A stretch of DNA of 64,000 bases from Pyrinomonadaceae bacterium (GTDB lineage: Bacteria; Acidobacteriota; Blastocatellia; Pyrinomonadales; Pyrinomonadaceae): NCBI GenBank assembly GCA_014380365.1, contig JACMJZ010000025.1, positions 413,222-477,221 of the forward strand. The letters are read 5' to 3'. The position numbers were made by a program, and so were the translations under genes. Below the pieces are notes generated by a model. It was not told the origin of the DNA, searched no databases, and was given only the letters and a program-made list of their open reading frames with translations. Every line of letters begins with the position of its first letter. The first letter of the stretch is position 1. Shown here one piece after another: positions 32,187-40,431 of the stretch.

Positions 32187-33748
32187 CCTTCTGGAACTTC
32201 CTCCAGCAAAACTGGCCCGAACTGCTGACGCTTCTGCGCCAGCATTTGTGGCTGGTGTTCGTCTCCACGTTGATTGCGGTCGTCATCGGCATCCCCACCG
32301 GCATACTCCTGACTCGAAAACAATCGCTGCGTGGGCCGGTGCTGGGAGTTGCGAATGTGATGCAGACGATTCCCAGTCTCGCCCTTTTTGGATTTCTGAT
32401 TCCGCTGCCGTTCATCGGTGGTATTGGCGCGCGCACCGCCATCGTCGCGCTCGTGCTTTATGCCCTTATGCCGATCATGCGAAATACGGTGACCGGAATT
32501 CTCGGCGTCGATCGCAACGTGCGCGAAGCAGCCGTGGCGATGGGCATGACCGATAGACAGATCCTCTGGCAAGTAGAGTTGCCGTTGGCGATGAGCGTGA
32601 TCCTCACGGGTGTGCGCGTAGCGATGGTGATCGCTGTCGGTGTTACGACGATTGCGGCGGAAGTTGGCGCGGGAGGTCTTGGCGTCTACATCATTCGCGG
32701 GTTGCGGCAGTATGACAATAATCTCCTGCTCGCCGGCGCTGTTCCCGCGGCCTTGATGGCCCTGGCCGCAGATTTCTCGCTCGGTCTACTCGAACAACGG
32801 TTTTCGGTCGAGACAAAAGCTAACAAGCGGAGGCGCGCGTTATTTAGCAGGATAGGACTTGCGGCGATCGCGTTGGTGATATTGTTGGCCGCTTATGGAG
32901 CCTGGCGCGCTTCTCGTTCTCAGTCGCAATCGATCGCGGGCGCGCCGCACGTGGTGGTGGCCTCGAAGGACTTCACGGAGTCGGTACTCCTCGCCGAGAT
33001 TGTCGCGCAGATGCTGGAAGCGCGCGGCGTCGCGGTCGCACGCAAGTTTGAGTTAGGCGGCAACCTCCCACACGATGCCCTAGTCGCCGGTCAAATCGAT
33101 CTCTATCCGGAATACACCGGCACGGCTTACACTGCAATTCTGAAACATCCGCCAGTAACCGATCCCCGCGTGGTCTATGAGCAAGTCAAGCAGGAGTATG
33201 CCGAAGAATTCAAACTGGCCGTGAGCGAGCCGCTGGGTTTTGAAAACACCTTTGCGATTTTGGTGCGGGGCGCTGAAGCTCGACGGCTGGGATTGAAAAC
33301 AATTTCTGACGCCGCGCCTCATGCGCGAGGGTGGCGCGCGGGTTTTGGACAGGACTTCATGTCGCGCGCCGATGGCTACCCCGGATTCAGCAAGGCTTAT
33401 GGCTTGAGGTTTGCGGAACAACCGCGCGAGATGAATCTGTCGCTGACTTACATCGCGCTTTCCACCGGCAAAGTTGATCTCATTGCCGGCAATTCAACGG
33501 AAGGCCGAATCGCGGCAATGGATCTGGTGCAGCTCGCAGACGATCGCCGCTACTTTCCGCCGTATGAAGCTGTCTACCTCGTGCGCACAGCTTCTTTGTC
33601 GCGCGTGCCGGCGCTCGGCGAAGTGCTGGAAAAACTTGCCGGCGCAATCTCAACCGACGAGATGCGACAGCTTAACTATGAAGTCGATGCAAACAAGCGC
33701 GGGCAGGTTGAAGTCGTGCGCGAGTGGATCAGGAAGAAGGGCCTTTGA
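32183..33748 (+). CDS. ABC permease fused to substrate-binding domain (EgtU/OpuF-like)
   Basis: A 521-residue fusion. The first 215 residues are a BPD-type permease (LWLVFVSTLIAVVIGIPTGILL, MGMTDRQILWQVELPLAM). A further helix near 225-240 leads to an OpuAC-type binding domain starting at VVVASKDFTESVLLAEI and containing DLYPEYTGTAYTA. Such fusions transport quaternary amines: glycine betaine (OpuF) or ergothioneine (EgtU). Location just after egtD favours ergothioneine or hercynine, by inference only; ligand cage residues were not compared. Confidence 0.85.
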   Translation: MTFWNFLQQNWPELLTLLRQHLWLVFVSTLIAVVIGIPTGILLTRKQSLRGPVLGVANVMQTIPSLALFGFLIPLPFIGGIGARTAIVALVLYALMPIMRNTVTGILGVDRNVREAAVAMGMTDRQILWQVELPLAMSVILTGVRVAMVIAVGVTTIAAEVGAGGLGVYIIRGLRQYDNNLLLAGAVPAALMALAADFSLGLLEQRFSVETKANKRRRALFSRIGLAAIALVILLAAYGAWRASRSQSQSIAGAPHVVVASKDFTESVLLAEIVAQMLEARGVAVARKFELGGNLPHDALVAGQIDLYPEYTGTAYTAILKHPPVTDPRVVYEQVKQEYAEEFKLAVSEPLGFENTFAILVRGAEARRLGLKTISDAAPHARGWRAGFGQDFMSRADGYPGFSKAYGLRFAEQPREMNLSLTYIALSTGKVDLIAGNSTEGRIAAMDLVQLADDRRYFPPYEAVYLVRTASLSRVPALGEVLEKLAGAISTDEMRQLNYEVDANKRGQVEVVREWIRKKGL

Positions 33749-33757
33749 CAGGTAAGT

Positions 33758-33831
33758 TTGGAGTGCCGCCTTCAGGCGGGCTTTTAGGCAGTCAGTAAAA
33801 AACAAGAACCCGCCTGAAGGCGGTATTCCAA
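33758..33831. repeat. Inverted repeat of the GGAGTRCCGCC family
   Basis: Left arm 33758-33780 pairs with right arm 33809-33831 with one mismatch and G:T-type differences. Related to 24323-24380. Confidence 0.75.
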
Positions 33832-33877
33832 CCCAGGACTCCAGACTGAAGACTTCCGTTTAGAAGGAGACTAAACA

Positions 33878-34153
33878 ATGACATTAATCGATCTGTTGAT
33901 CTTGCTACTTATCGCCGGAATATGCGGGTCGCTGGGCCAGGCGATTGGCGGTTACTCACGCGGTGGCTGTCTGGTTTCGATCGCGCTGGGGTTTGTCGGC
34001 GCGCTGATCGGCTCCTGGCTCGCGACCAAACTGGGTTTGCCTGAAATACTTCCAGTGCGTATTGGCGGAACAGGCTTCCCAATCGTCTGGTCAATAATCG
34101 GGGCGGCCTTGTTCGTGGCAGTGATCAGTCTGCTGACCCGGCGCAGAGTTTAG
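33878..34153 (+). CDS. GlsB/YeaQ/YmgE-type stress membrane protein
   Basis: A 91-residue protein with three hydrophobic helices and the Gly-rich pattern of transglycosylase-associated (YeaQ/GlsB) proteins: GSLGQAIGGYSRGGCLVSIALGFVGALIGSWLA. These small inner-membrane proteins are linked to general stress, without a proven enzymatic role. AAGGAG eight bases before the ATG is a strong ribosome site. Confidence 0.85.
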   Translation: MTLIDLLILLLIAGICGSLGQAIGGYSRGGCLVSIALGFVGALIGSWLATKLGLPEILPVRIGGTGFPIVWSIIGAALFVAVISLLTRRRV

Positions 34154-34265
34154 TAACTTAGGCACTTATCAATTGGTTAAAAGAAGCATGGCGCAGAATC
34201 CCTGGTGGAATCCTGCGCCATGCTGTGACTGAAGCAGGCTGTCAGCCACCTGTTTTACTGAGCGG

Positions 34266-34442
34266 TTAGTTGGAGCCGCCGTTCGGCGGCGGATCGCCAT
34301 CGGGTGGCGGATCGCCATCGGGTGGTGGATCACCGTCAGGTGGCGGATCGCCATCAGGTGGCGGATCGCTCGGCTCCCTCGCAAAAAGAGCAACGTTGAA
34401 TTTAGGATCCTCATAGATCCCTGAGTGGGAATTCTGTGTCAT
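34266..34442 (-). CDS. Small peptide with DPPPDG tandem repeats
   Basis: A 58-codon gene. AAGGAGG lies seven bases before the ATG, one of the best ribosome sites in the window, so translation is likely. The product has a leader-like N-terminus (MTQNSHSGIYEDPKFNVALF), then a run of DPPPDG-type hexapeptides (residues about 26-53) ending PPPNGGSN. The 18-base DNA unit is repeated about five times. It has no cysteine and no signal peptide. Function unknown: a secreted or modified peptide, or a disordered spacer protein. Alternative frames through the repeat are shadows. It lies downstream of purE on the same strand. Confidence 0.6.
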   Translation of the reverse strand: MTQNSHSGIYEDPKFNVALFAREPSDPPPDGDPPPDGDPPPDGDPPPDGDPPPNGGSN

Positions 34443-34526
34443 TTGATGTCCTCCTTATTGAGTTGTGGACGTTGGTATGTTGGGGGTAATTCGTGCGCCG
34501 AGCTGTAGTGGGTAGTGGCCATCCTT

Positions 34527-35030
34527 TCAGGGGAGCGTTGTGCTGCGAACCTGCTGGTCCTGAGTTTTGCGAAATTCTTCCAGCGCCGCGCGCAGTTCAG
34601 GGCGGCTGTTGGCGAGGATCGCGATCGCAAACAGAGCTGCGTTGATAGCGCCCGGCTTGCCAATCGCCAAGGTGCCCACGGGAATGCCGGCCGGCATCTG
34701 GACCGTAGCGAGCAGGGAATCCATTCCGTTGAGCGCATCGCTCTTCATCGGCACACCCAGCACCGGCAAGGTTGTATGCGCCGCAAAAACCCCGGCGAGA
34801 TGCGCTGCTCCTCCGGCTGCGCAAATCAAGACTTCGATCCCGCGCTCGGCTGCGCCCGAGGCAAACTCACCAGCCAATTGAGGTGTGCGGTGCGCGGAAA
34901 TAACGCGACACTCGTGTGCTATGGCAAACTCAGTCAGCTTCGCGTCGGCATGCTGCATCGTTTCCCAGTCAGACTTGCTGCCCATGATTACCGCGACGAG
35001 CGGCGTTGAAGTAGTTGCTTCAGGACTCAT
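34527..35030 (-). CDS. purE: N5-carboxyaminoimidazole ribonucleotide mutase
   Basis: A 167-residue class I Pur[10 protein letters not shown] near the start, SAHRTPQL and [11 protein letters not shown] and [22 protein letters not shown] are diagnostic. It converts N5-CAIR to CAIR in purine synthesis. PurK, its usual partner, is not in the window. The ATG has no strong ribosome site. Small genes with strong ribosome sites lie on either side. Confidence 0.95.
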   Translation of the reverse strand: MSPEATTSTPLVAVIMGSKSDWETMQHADAKLTEFAIAHECRVISAHRTPQLAGEFASGAAERGIEVLICAAGGAAHLAGVFAAHTTLPVLGVPMKSDALNGMDSLLATVQMPAGIPVGTLAIGKPGAINAALFAIAILANSRPELRAALEEFRKTQDQQVRSTTLP

Positions 35031-35081
35031 AAGTGTAGTAGCTCTCCTGGATTGGCTCGTTATCCGTTGCTAGTTTTAATA

Positions 35082-35165
35082 AGACAGGATTTACAAGATT
35101 CACACGATAAGTCAGCAGATCTTGTCGCTTTTGCTCTTAATCGTGTTCATCTTTTAATCCTGTCT
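35082..35165. repeat. GACAGGATTTACAAGATT-type dispersed repeat, copy 2
   Basis: Same layout as 31272-31372: starts GACAGGATTTAC, ends AATCCTGTC. It is followed at 35171-35195 by a GACAGGCAGGAATGCCTGTC palindrome. Confidence 0.75.
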
Positions 35166-35198
35166 GAATTGGACAGGCAGGAATGCCTGTCCTACCGG

Positions 35199-35381
35199 CT
35201 ATTCGGTGTTGACGTTCTTTTCGTCTTTAATCTCTTCGCTGTCCGGGTTCTGTGCCCCCGGCACTTCGGTGCCCGGCACTAGTTTTTCTTCTTCCGGCCT
35301 CGCCAAGTCTTGAAGTTCCTCAGTTGGGCCTTTATCGATTTCAGCGGTTTGCTCGGTAGCCTGTCCTTCATTTTCATTCAT
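35199..35381 (-). CDS. Small acidic protein, 60 residues
   Basis: A 60-residue, highly acidic, probably disordered protein (MNENEGQATEQTAEIDKG at the start, EEIKDEKNVNTE at the end). It has no cysteine, aromatic or hydrophobic core. AGGAAGGAAG six bases before the ATG is a strong ribosome site, which supports it as a real gene. Function unknown. It lies between icd and purE, all on the minus strand. Confidence 0.6.
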   Translation of the reverse strand: MNENEGQATEQTAEIDKGPTEELQDLARPEEEKLVPGTEVPGAQNPDSEEIKDEKNVNTE

Positions 35382-35420
35382 TGTAGTCTTCCTTCCTTGG
35401 TTCAGTCAGCAGGATTCAAC

Positions 35421-36878
35421 TCAGGCGCCCTGGTCGAGAGAATAGCCGCGTTCGCCGTCAAAGTTGTAGAGATTCTCGGTCTTGATGAAGTCGTAGCCGG
35501 CCTCGCCGACGCGTTTGAGCAGCGAGACTATCTGCGCGTGCGACACGCCAACGCCGTCCGCGTCTGCAATGAATCGACAGCGCCAGTGATCGGAACAGAA
35601 CGTTTCCGCATGACCGCCCGGCCACACCTTCACGCCGCGGTTGCTCATCATTTCCAGTTTGAGCCCATCGCCACTGAGTTTGCCTAACCCGTCTCCGAGG
35701 TCGTTGGCCGTTCCACTAGTCCAATCCAGAAACACGTCAACGCCGACCAGCTCTTTCTTGGCTCGGCGTCTTGCCGGCCTGGCGTCCTTTGCGACTTCCG
35801 CCACGTCTTCGGCGGCTTTGTATGCGGCAGCCTTTAGCGTTTGCGGCGACTGGCCCACTCGCAGCGCCACGGCTTCGGCAAATTCTTTCGTGCCAACTTT
35901 CTCCTTGCTCTTTCCTTCCTCGTAGATGTCGTAGGTGTGAATTCCATCTTCGATCGTGCGTAACCAGGCGTTGTGCACTCGCTCGGCGACCTCGGTGAGT
36001 CCGACGTGAACCAGCATCATGACAGCGCCCAGAAGCAACCCTGACGGGTTCGCCAGGTTTTGCCCGGCGCGGCGCGGCGCCGATCCGTGAATCGCTTCAA
36101 ACATCGAAACGTGCTCGCCGATGTTCGCTGAACCCGCTAACCCAACGGAGCCGGCGATCTGCGCTGCCACGTCTGACAGCACGTCGCCATAAAGATTCGG
36201 CATAACCAGCACGTCGAAGATCTCGGGAGTGTCGGCGAGCTTGGCGGCGCCAATGTCCACGATCCAGTGCTCGTTTTCGATCTCCGGGTACTCCACCGCG
36301 ATCTCGTCAAACACCTTATGGAAGAGACCATCCGTCAGCTTCATGATGTTGTCTTTGGTGAAGCAGGTGACTTTCTTGCGATTGTTGCGTCGCGCATATT
36401 CGAAGGCGTAGCGCACAATCTTTTCCGAACCCGGACGCGAAATCAGTTTCAGGCACTGCATCACCTGTTCGGTTTGACGGTGCTCGATGCCGGCGTAGAG
36501 GTCTTCTTCGTTTTCACGGACGATCACCGTGTCCATTACCGGATGTTTCGTGTCGATGAATGGATGATAAGAAACGCAGGGACGAACGTTGGCGTAGAGG
36601 CCGAGAGTTTTGCGCACGGTTACGTTCAGACTTTTGAAACCGCCACCTTGCGGCGTGGTAATTGGAGCCTTGAGAAAAACTTTGGTACGGCGCAGAGAAT
36701 CCCATGAACTCGGCTCGATGCCCGAACTGTTCCCGGCCAGATAGACTTTTTCACCGATATCGATCGTTTCAATATCAAGCTCGGCGCCGGCTTCCCTGAG
36801 AATGTGCAGGGTCGCCGCCATGATCTCGGGGCCGATGCCGTCGCCGTGCGCAACGGTGATGGGAACACGTTTAGACAT
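35421..36878 (-). CDS. icd: NADP-dependent isocitrate dehydrogenase, long (Thermus-type) form
   Basis: A 485-residue protein from the ATG at 36878; the frame is open further upstream but runs through a dispersed repeat. PITVAHGDGIGPEIM, then VRENEEDLYAGIEH and MPNLYGDVLSDVAAQIAGSVGLA and HGSAPRRAGQNLANPSG are the catalytic segments. After residue about 340 comes a C-terminal extension (VDVFLDWTSG, MMSNRGVKVWPGG) like that of the Thermus enzyme. It converts isocitrate to 2-oxoglutarate in the TCA cycle, the substrate of the kgd product encoded 3.5 kb away. Confidence 0.9.
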   Translation of the reverse strand: MSKRVPITVAHGDGIGPEIMAATLHILREAGAELDIETIDIGEKVYLAGNSSGIEPSSWDSLRRTKVFLKAPITTPQGGGFKSLNVTVRKTLGLYANVRPCVSYHPFIDTKHPVMDTVIVRENEEDLYAGIEHRQTEQVMQCLKLISRPGSEKIVRYAFEYARRNNRKKVTCFTKDNIMKLTDGLFHKVFDEIAVEYPEIENEHWIVDIGAAKLADTPEIFDVLVMPNLYGDVLSDVAAQIAGSVGLAGSANIGEHVSMFEAIHGSAPRRAGQNLANPSGLLLGAVMMLVHVGLTEVAERVHNAWLRTIEDGIHTYDIYEEGKSKEKVGTKEFAEAVALRVGQSPQTLKAAAYKAAEDVAEVAKDARPARRRAKKELVGVDVFLDWTSGTANDLGDGLGKLSGDGLKLEMMSNRGVKVWPGGHAETFCSDHWRCRFIADADGVGVSHAQIVSLLKRVGEAGYDFIKTENLYNFDGERGYSLDQGA

Positions 36879-36980
36879 ATCGAAACAGGACCTCGTCGAT
36901 TTAGTTAGAATTGAATGGAAGCAATATATTCCAAAGGATGGGAAAGAGGGAAATGGGGAAACGCCCGCGCACTGGTGCAT

Positions 36981-37073
36981 TGCCTTTGCGGCTCTTTGCG
37001 TCCACTCTGCGCTCTTTGCGGTTACGGTTTTTGTCTTACCGCAAAAGACGCAAAGAACGCGCAAAGAAACGCG
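36981..37073. repeat. CTTTGCG/CGCAAAG-rich inverted repeat
   Basis: CTTTGCGGCTCTTTGCGTCC on the left is answered by CGCAAAGAACGCGCAAAG on the right. Related elements lie at 40312-40414, 44361-44456 and 57858-57898. Confidence 0.7.
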
Positions 37074-37094
37074 AAGGAACTTCCGTTGCTGAGT

Positions 37095-39110
37095 TCATCT
37101 ACGCGCGGCGGGAATGATCTTCAGTTTCAGGCGCTCGCCCGCGCGCATCAGCTCAACGTCATATTCATGTCCGGCCCGCATTTCTCCGAGCGCGGCGGTG
37201 TAGTCGTAAACGTTGCGGATGTCGCGGCCGGCGAGCTTCACGATCTTGTCGCCTGCCTTTATTCCCGCTCTTGCCGCTGGTGAGTCGTCGCGAACGCCGT
37301 CAATCAGCAACCCGTCATTTGAATCGGCATAGTTGGGAATTGTCCCGAGCGAGACGCTGAATCCGCCGGTCCGCGCAGCGGCCTGGCTCTTCACAGCCGC
37401 GTAGGTTGGACGTTTTGTTTCCGCATCGAGGTCGCGCACGATCCTGGCAACCAAACTCAGAATGCGGACTTCGTCTTCGTAGTTGATTTTGTCGGCTGTG
37501 TCCGAAGGTTTGTGATAATCCTCGTGAGTGCCAGTCCAGAAAAAGAGCACCGGGATCTGCCTGGCATAAAACGAAGAATGGTCGCTGGGGCCGAAACCGT
37601 CTTCGTTCAAGGTCAACTGAAACTGTTTGGATGCATCGCTGGTAACGATGGTCTGACCATTTGCTGAGATGACAATGGGTGCGCGAGTTTGCGACACGGA
37701 GGAAACTTGCGTGGGGATGCCAGCAGCCGTGACCGTCATGCCCTGAAGGAAATTCGCCGCCTCGACCATCGGCCGCCATTCCGGCGCCGTTCCCATTCCC
37801 CCGATGATTAGGTTCCTGTTCTTAAGTCTCCCAATCATGTCCATATTGATCATGGCGACTGTGTTGGCCAGCGGCACGATGGGATGGTTCACATAGTAAT
37901 TCGAACCCAGCAAACCTTCTTCTTCGCCGCCGAACGCGATGAATACGATCGTGCGTTTTGGCTTTGCGCCTTCCGAGGCAAAGAGGCGTGCGAGTTCGAG
38001 CAGGCCTGCCGTCCCCGATGCGTTGTCGTCAGCGCCGTGATGAATCTCGCCTTCCTTTGGCGCGAGGCTGCCCTCGCCGCCAAGGCCGAGATGATCGTAG
38101 TGGGCGCCGATAACGATGGCTTCGCTTTTCAGTTTTGGATCGGAGCCGTCGAGGATGCCGATGACGTTTGCACCAGGAGCTCTCTTACGGACGACATCAG
38201 TCACAATGCTGATTGTGTTTTCAGAAACAGGCAGCCGCAAGAGTGACGCTCTCGTAACAGGAAACTTCAGTCCCTCACCTAAGTTCGGTTCTGACTCCCG
38301 CGTAACCGTCCTGCTGTCGGCAACGCTTTCGAAGTCAGTCAACTGTGGCGATGATAGTATTTGCTCGGCAAGTTGCCTTGAAACTACGAGTACTGGTATT
38401 CCGGCCTCTCCTGCGTTGTCGTAAGTTAAGCGTGCGAGCCGGTCGGTTTTGAACTCCTGACTAACAGCAATGATGATCAGAGCCCGAGCCCCAGCGGCTT
38501 GGGCGGCGGCGGCTTTGAAACGAACTTCGCCGGCGCGCGCAAACTGTCCGTGCGGAGTGTTGCCGTCGGGAGTGCCGGAAAAAACCACGGCGACGTTGCC
38601 CTTCACGTTGGTAGTTGTGTAGTCGTCGTATTTCAACTCAGGCGCGGAGATGCCATAGCCGGCGAAGACGACGGCGGCTCCATCGATTTTGCTGCTAGCG
38701 GAAAAGCCGAGCGGCATCCAGTCTTCACCGACCCTTGGCGGGGAGTCGTCCGTTCGCTCTGATTTCACAAGTAACAGATTGCTCTTTCCCAGTTCAACGC
38801 TGCCGACATAAGGAAACTGCTGCAGGTAACGGGGCCAGTCACGATGCGACATGCCGGGCAGGTCGCCACCGATGTACGGACGCAAGCCGAGTCGCGAAAA
38901 TTCTCGGGCGATGTACTCTGCGGCGAGATTCGCGCCGGGGCTGCCGGTTCTGCGTCCCGTTAGCTTGTCAGAAGCCAGGTACTCAATGTGACTGTGCAGA
39001 CGCTCGACGCTGGGCCCGCTCGCTGGGGCAGGCTGTTGTGCAAGCGCTGCAAACGCGAACACCGCGATTAGGAGATAGGCCCCGAGCCGGGTAGTCGTTT
39101 TCATCTTCAT
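37095..39110 (-). CDS. Secreted M28 aminopeptidase with PA and PDZ domains
   Basis: A 671-residue protein from the ATG at 39110. Signal peptide (LGAYLLIAVFAFAALAQ), then a PA-like insert (VVFAGYGISAPELKYDDYT), then the M28 zinc peptidase: HYDHLG, GADDNASGTAGLLELAR, FGGEEEGLLGS, MINMDMIGR and FGPSDHSSFY supply the di-zinc ligands and general base. A PDZ domain ends the protein (LLIDGVRDDSPAARAGIKAGDKIVKL). It should release N-terminal amino acids from peptides outside the inner membrane. Confidence 0.9.
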   Translation of the reverse strand: MKMKTTTRLGAYLLIAVFAFAALAQQPAPASGPSVERLHSHIEYLASDKLTGRRTGSPGANLAAEYIAREFSRLGLRPYIGGDLPGMSHRDWPRYLQQFPYVGSVELGKSNLLLVKSERTDDSPPRVGEDWMPLGFSASSKIDGAAVVFAGYGISAPELKYDDYTTTNVKGNVAVVFSGTPDGNTPHGQFARAGEVRFKAAAAQAAGARALIIIAVSQEFKTDRLARLTYDNAGEAGIPVLVVSRQLAEQILSSPQLTDFESVADSRTVTRESEPNLGEGLKFPVTRASLLRLPVSENTISIVTDVVRKRAPGANVIGILDGSDPKLKSEAIVIGAHYDHLGLGGEGSLAPKEGEIHHGADDNASGTAGLLELARLFASEGAKPKRTIVFIAFGGEEEGLLGSNYYVNHPIVPLANTVAMINMDMIGRLKNRNLIIGGMGTAPEWRPMVEAANFLQGMTVTAAGIPTQVSSVSQTRAPIVISANGQTIVTSDASKQFQLTLNEDGFGPSDHSSFYARQIPVLFFWTGTHEDYHKPSDTADKINYEDEVRILSLVARIVRDLDAETKRPTYAAVKSQAAARTGGFSVSLGTIPNYADSNDGLLIDGVRDDSPAARAGIKAGDKIVKLAGRDIRNVYDYTAALGEMRAGHEYDVELMRAGERLKLKIIPAARR

Positions 39111-39118
39111 TTTGTTTT

Positions 39119-39206
39119 TCTCTCTGTGCACCTCTGCGCCCTCTGTAGTTCATGTCCTTTCGCGCCCAGAATCTCAGCCACAGAGGGTACAGAGGTTCAC
39201 AGAGGA
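39119..39206. repeat. CTCTGTG/CACAGAG inverted repeat
   Basis: CTCTCTGTGCACCTCTGCG returns as GAGGTTCACAGAGG after about 60 bases. It lies between the PD40 and M28 genes. Confidence 0.6.
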
Positions 39207-40265
39207 CTAATCCACCCAGTCGGCAATGAACACGTTCGTCTCGCCGCGGCTTTTCGCGTTGCGATTCGAGGCGAAGACGAGTTTCTTGCCGTCTGGTGAA
39301 AACATCGGAAAGCCATCAAAGGTGTCGTTGTCTGTGATGCGCTCAAGGCCGGTGCCGTCAACATTGATTTTGTAAATGTCGAAATTGCGGCCCTTGGGAT
39401 CGTCCATATTTGAAGCGAAGAGTATTCGCTTGCCGTCGGGAAAAAAGTAGGGTGCGAAGTTGGCTTTGCCGTTCCGGGTAACCTGGCGCTTGTTTGAGCC
39501 GTCCGCATTCATCACCCAAATTTCCAAAGTCGTCGGGCGAATGAGGTTCTGTTTCAACAAGCCGAGGTAGTCTGCTTTGTCCTTCTCGGTTTTCGGATGA
39601 TGCGCGCGATAGACGATCAGCTTGCCGTCATAGGACCAAAACGGTCCGCCGTCGTAACCGAGCTCCGTCGTGAGCCGGCGCACGCGTTTGCCGTTCGCAT
39701 TCATTGTGTAGATGTCGAGATCGCCGCCACGCATGGACGTAAACGCCAGCCGTCCATCGCGAGAGATGGTCGTCTCCGCGTCGTAGCCTGGAGTTTTGGT
39801 CAACTGCTTGACGCCCGAACCATCCTGCCTGGCAGTGAAAATATCAAACGACGGATAGACTGCCCAGACATAACCTTTCGAGAAGTCTGGCTTTGGCGGA
39901 CACTCCTTCGCGGCGACGTGTGTTGACGAATATAGGACGTGTTTTCCGCTCGGCAAAAAGTAAGCGCAGGTCGTGCGGCCTGAGTTCGTAAGTTGCGCCA
40001 AGTTCGAGCCATCGACATTCATTGTGTAGATCTGATCACATTCGCTTTTGTCGCGGGTTGATTGAAAAATTAGCTGCTTGCCGTCGACGGAAAAGTAGGC
40101 TTCGGCATTCTCGCCGCCGAAGGTCAATTGCCGGAGGTTTGCGAGATGTCGTTCGTTCGGCGCTGGCTGCCCATTGTCCGAGGGTTTATGGGCCGACGAC
40201 GTGTCGGAAGATCTCAAGACAGAAAATAGAACTGTTACCGTTAGTAGTGCAAATATTAGTTTCAC
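39207..40265 (-). CDS. Exported PD40/TolB-like beta-propeller protein
   Basis: A 352-residue protein with an N-terminal signal segment (LIFALLTVTVLFSVL) and a series of PD40 (WD40-like) repeats: AYFSVDGKQLIFQSTRD, IYTMNVDGSNLAQLT, TTISRDGRLAFTSMRG, IWVMNADGSNKRQVT, PMFSPDGKKLVFASNRN. It should fold as a six-bladed propeller like the C-terminal part of TolB. Likely periplasmic and protein-binding; no catalytic residues are apparent. The start is a GTG. Downstream is the M28 peptidase on the same strand. Confidence 0.85.
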   Translation of the reverse strand: MKLIFALLTVTVLFSVLRSSDTSSAHKPSDNGQPAPNERHLANLRQLTFGGENAEAYFSVDGKQLIFQSTRDKSECDQIYTMNVDGSNLAQLTNSGRTTCAYFLPSGKHVLYSSTHVAAKECPPKPDFSKGYVWAVYPSFDIFTARQDGSGVKQLTKTPGYDAETTISRDGRLAFTSMRGGDLDIYTMNANGKRVRRLTTELGYDGGPFWSYDGKLIVYRAHHPKTEKDKADYLGLLKQNLIRPTTLEIWVMNADGSNKRQVTRNGKANFAPYFFPDGKRILFASNMDDPKGRNFDIYKINVDGTGLERITDNDTFDGFPMFSPDGKKLVFASNRNAKSRGETNVFIADWVD

Positions 40266-40311
40266 TGGTGTACTTGCCTTTTGTATGTCTGAGTCAGGGA
40301 GCCAGAGTAGA

Positions 40312-40414
40312 AAGCAAACCGCAAAGCTCGCAAAGCTTCAGCAGAGGGCCGCAAAGGAAAACCGCGATGTCCTTTGCGATCTTTTGCGGTCTTTTACTTT
40401 GCGTACTTTGCGTT
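40312..40414. repeat. GCAAAG-rich inverted repeat
   Basis: CGCAAAGCTCGCAAAG is answered by CTTTGCGATCTTTTGCGG and CTTTGCGTACTTTGCG. It lies between kgd and the PD40 gene. Confidence 0.65.
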
Positions 40415-40431
40415 TTGGATTTTCGGTTGCG

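Noticed and set aside
34169..34414. 81-codon minus-strand frame (HLMAIRH repeats)
   Set aside because: Out-of-frame reading of the 18-base minisatellite; the DPPPDG frame has the ribosome site.
36879..37064. N-terminal extension of icd
   Set aside because: It is encoded by the CTTTGCG repeat region; the enzyme family begins at the chosen ATG.
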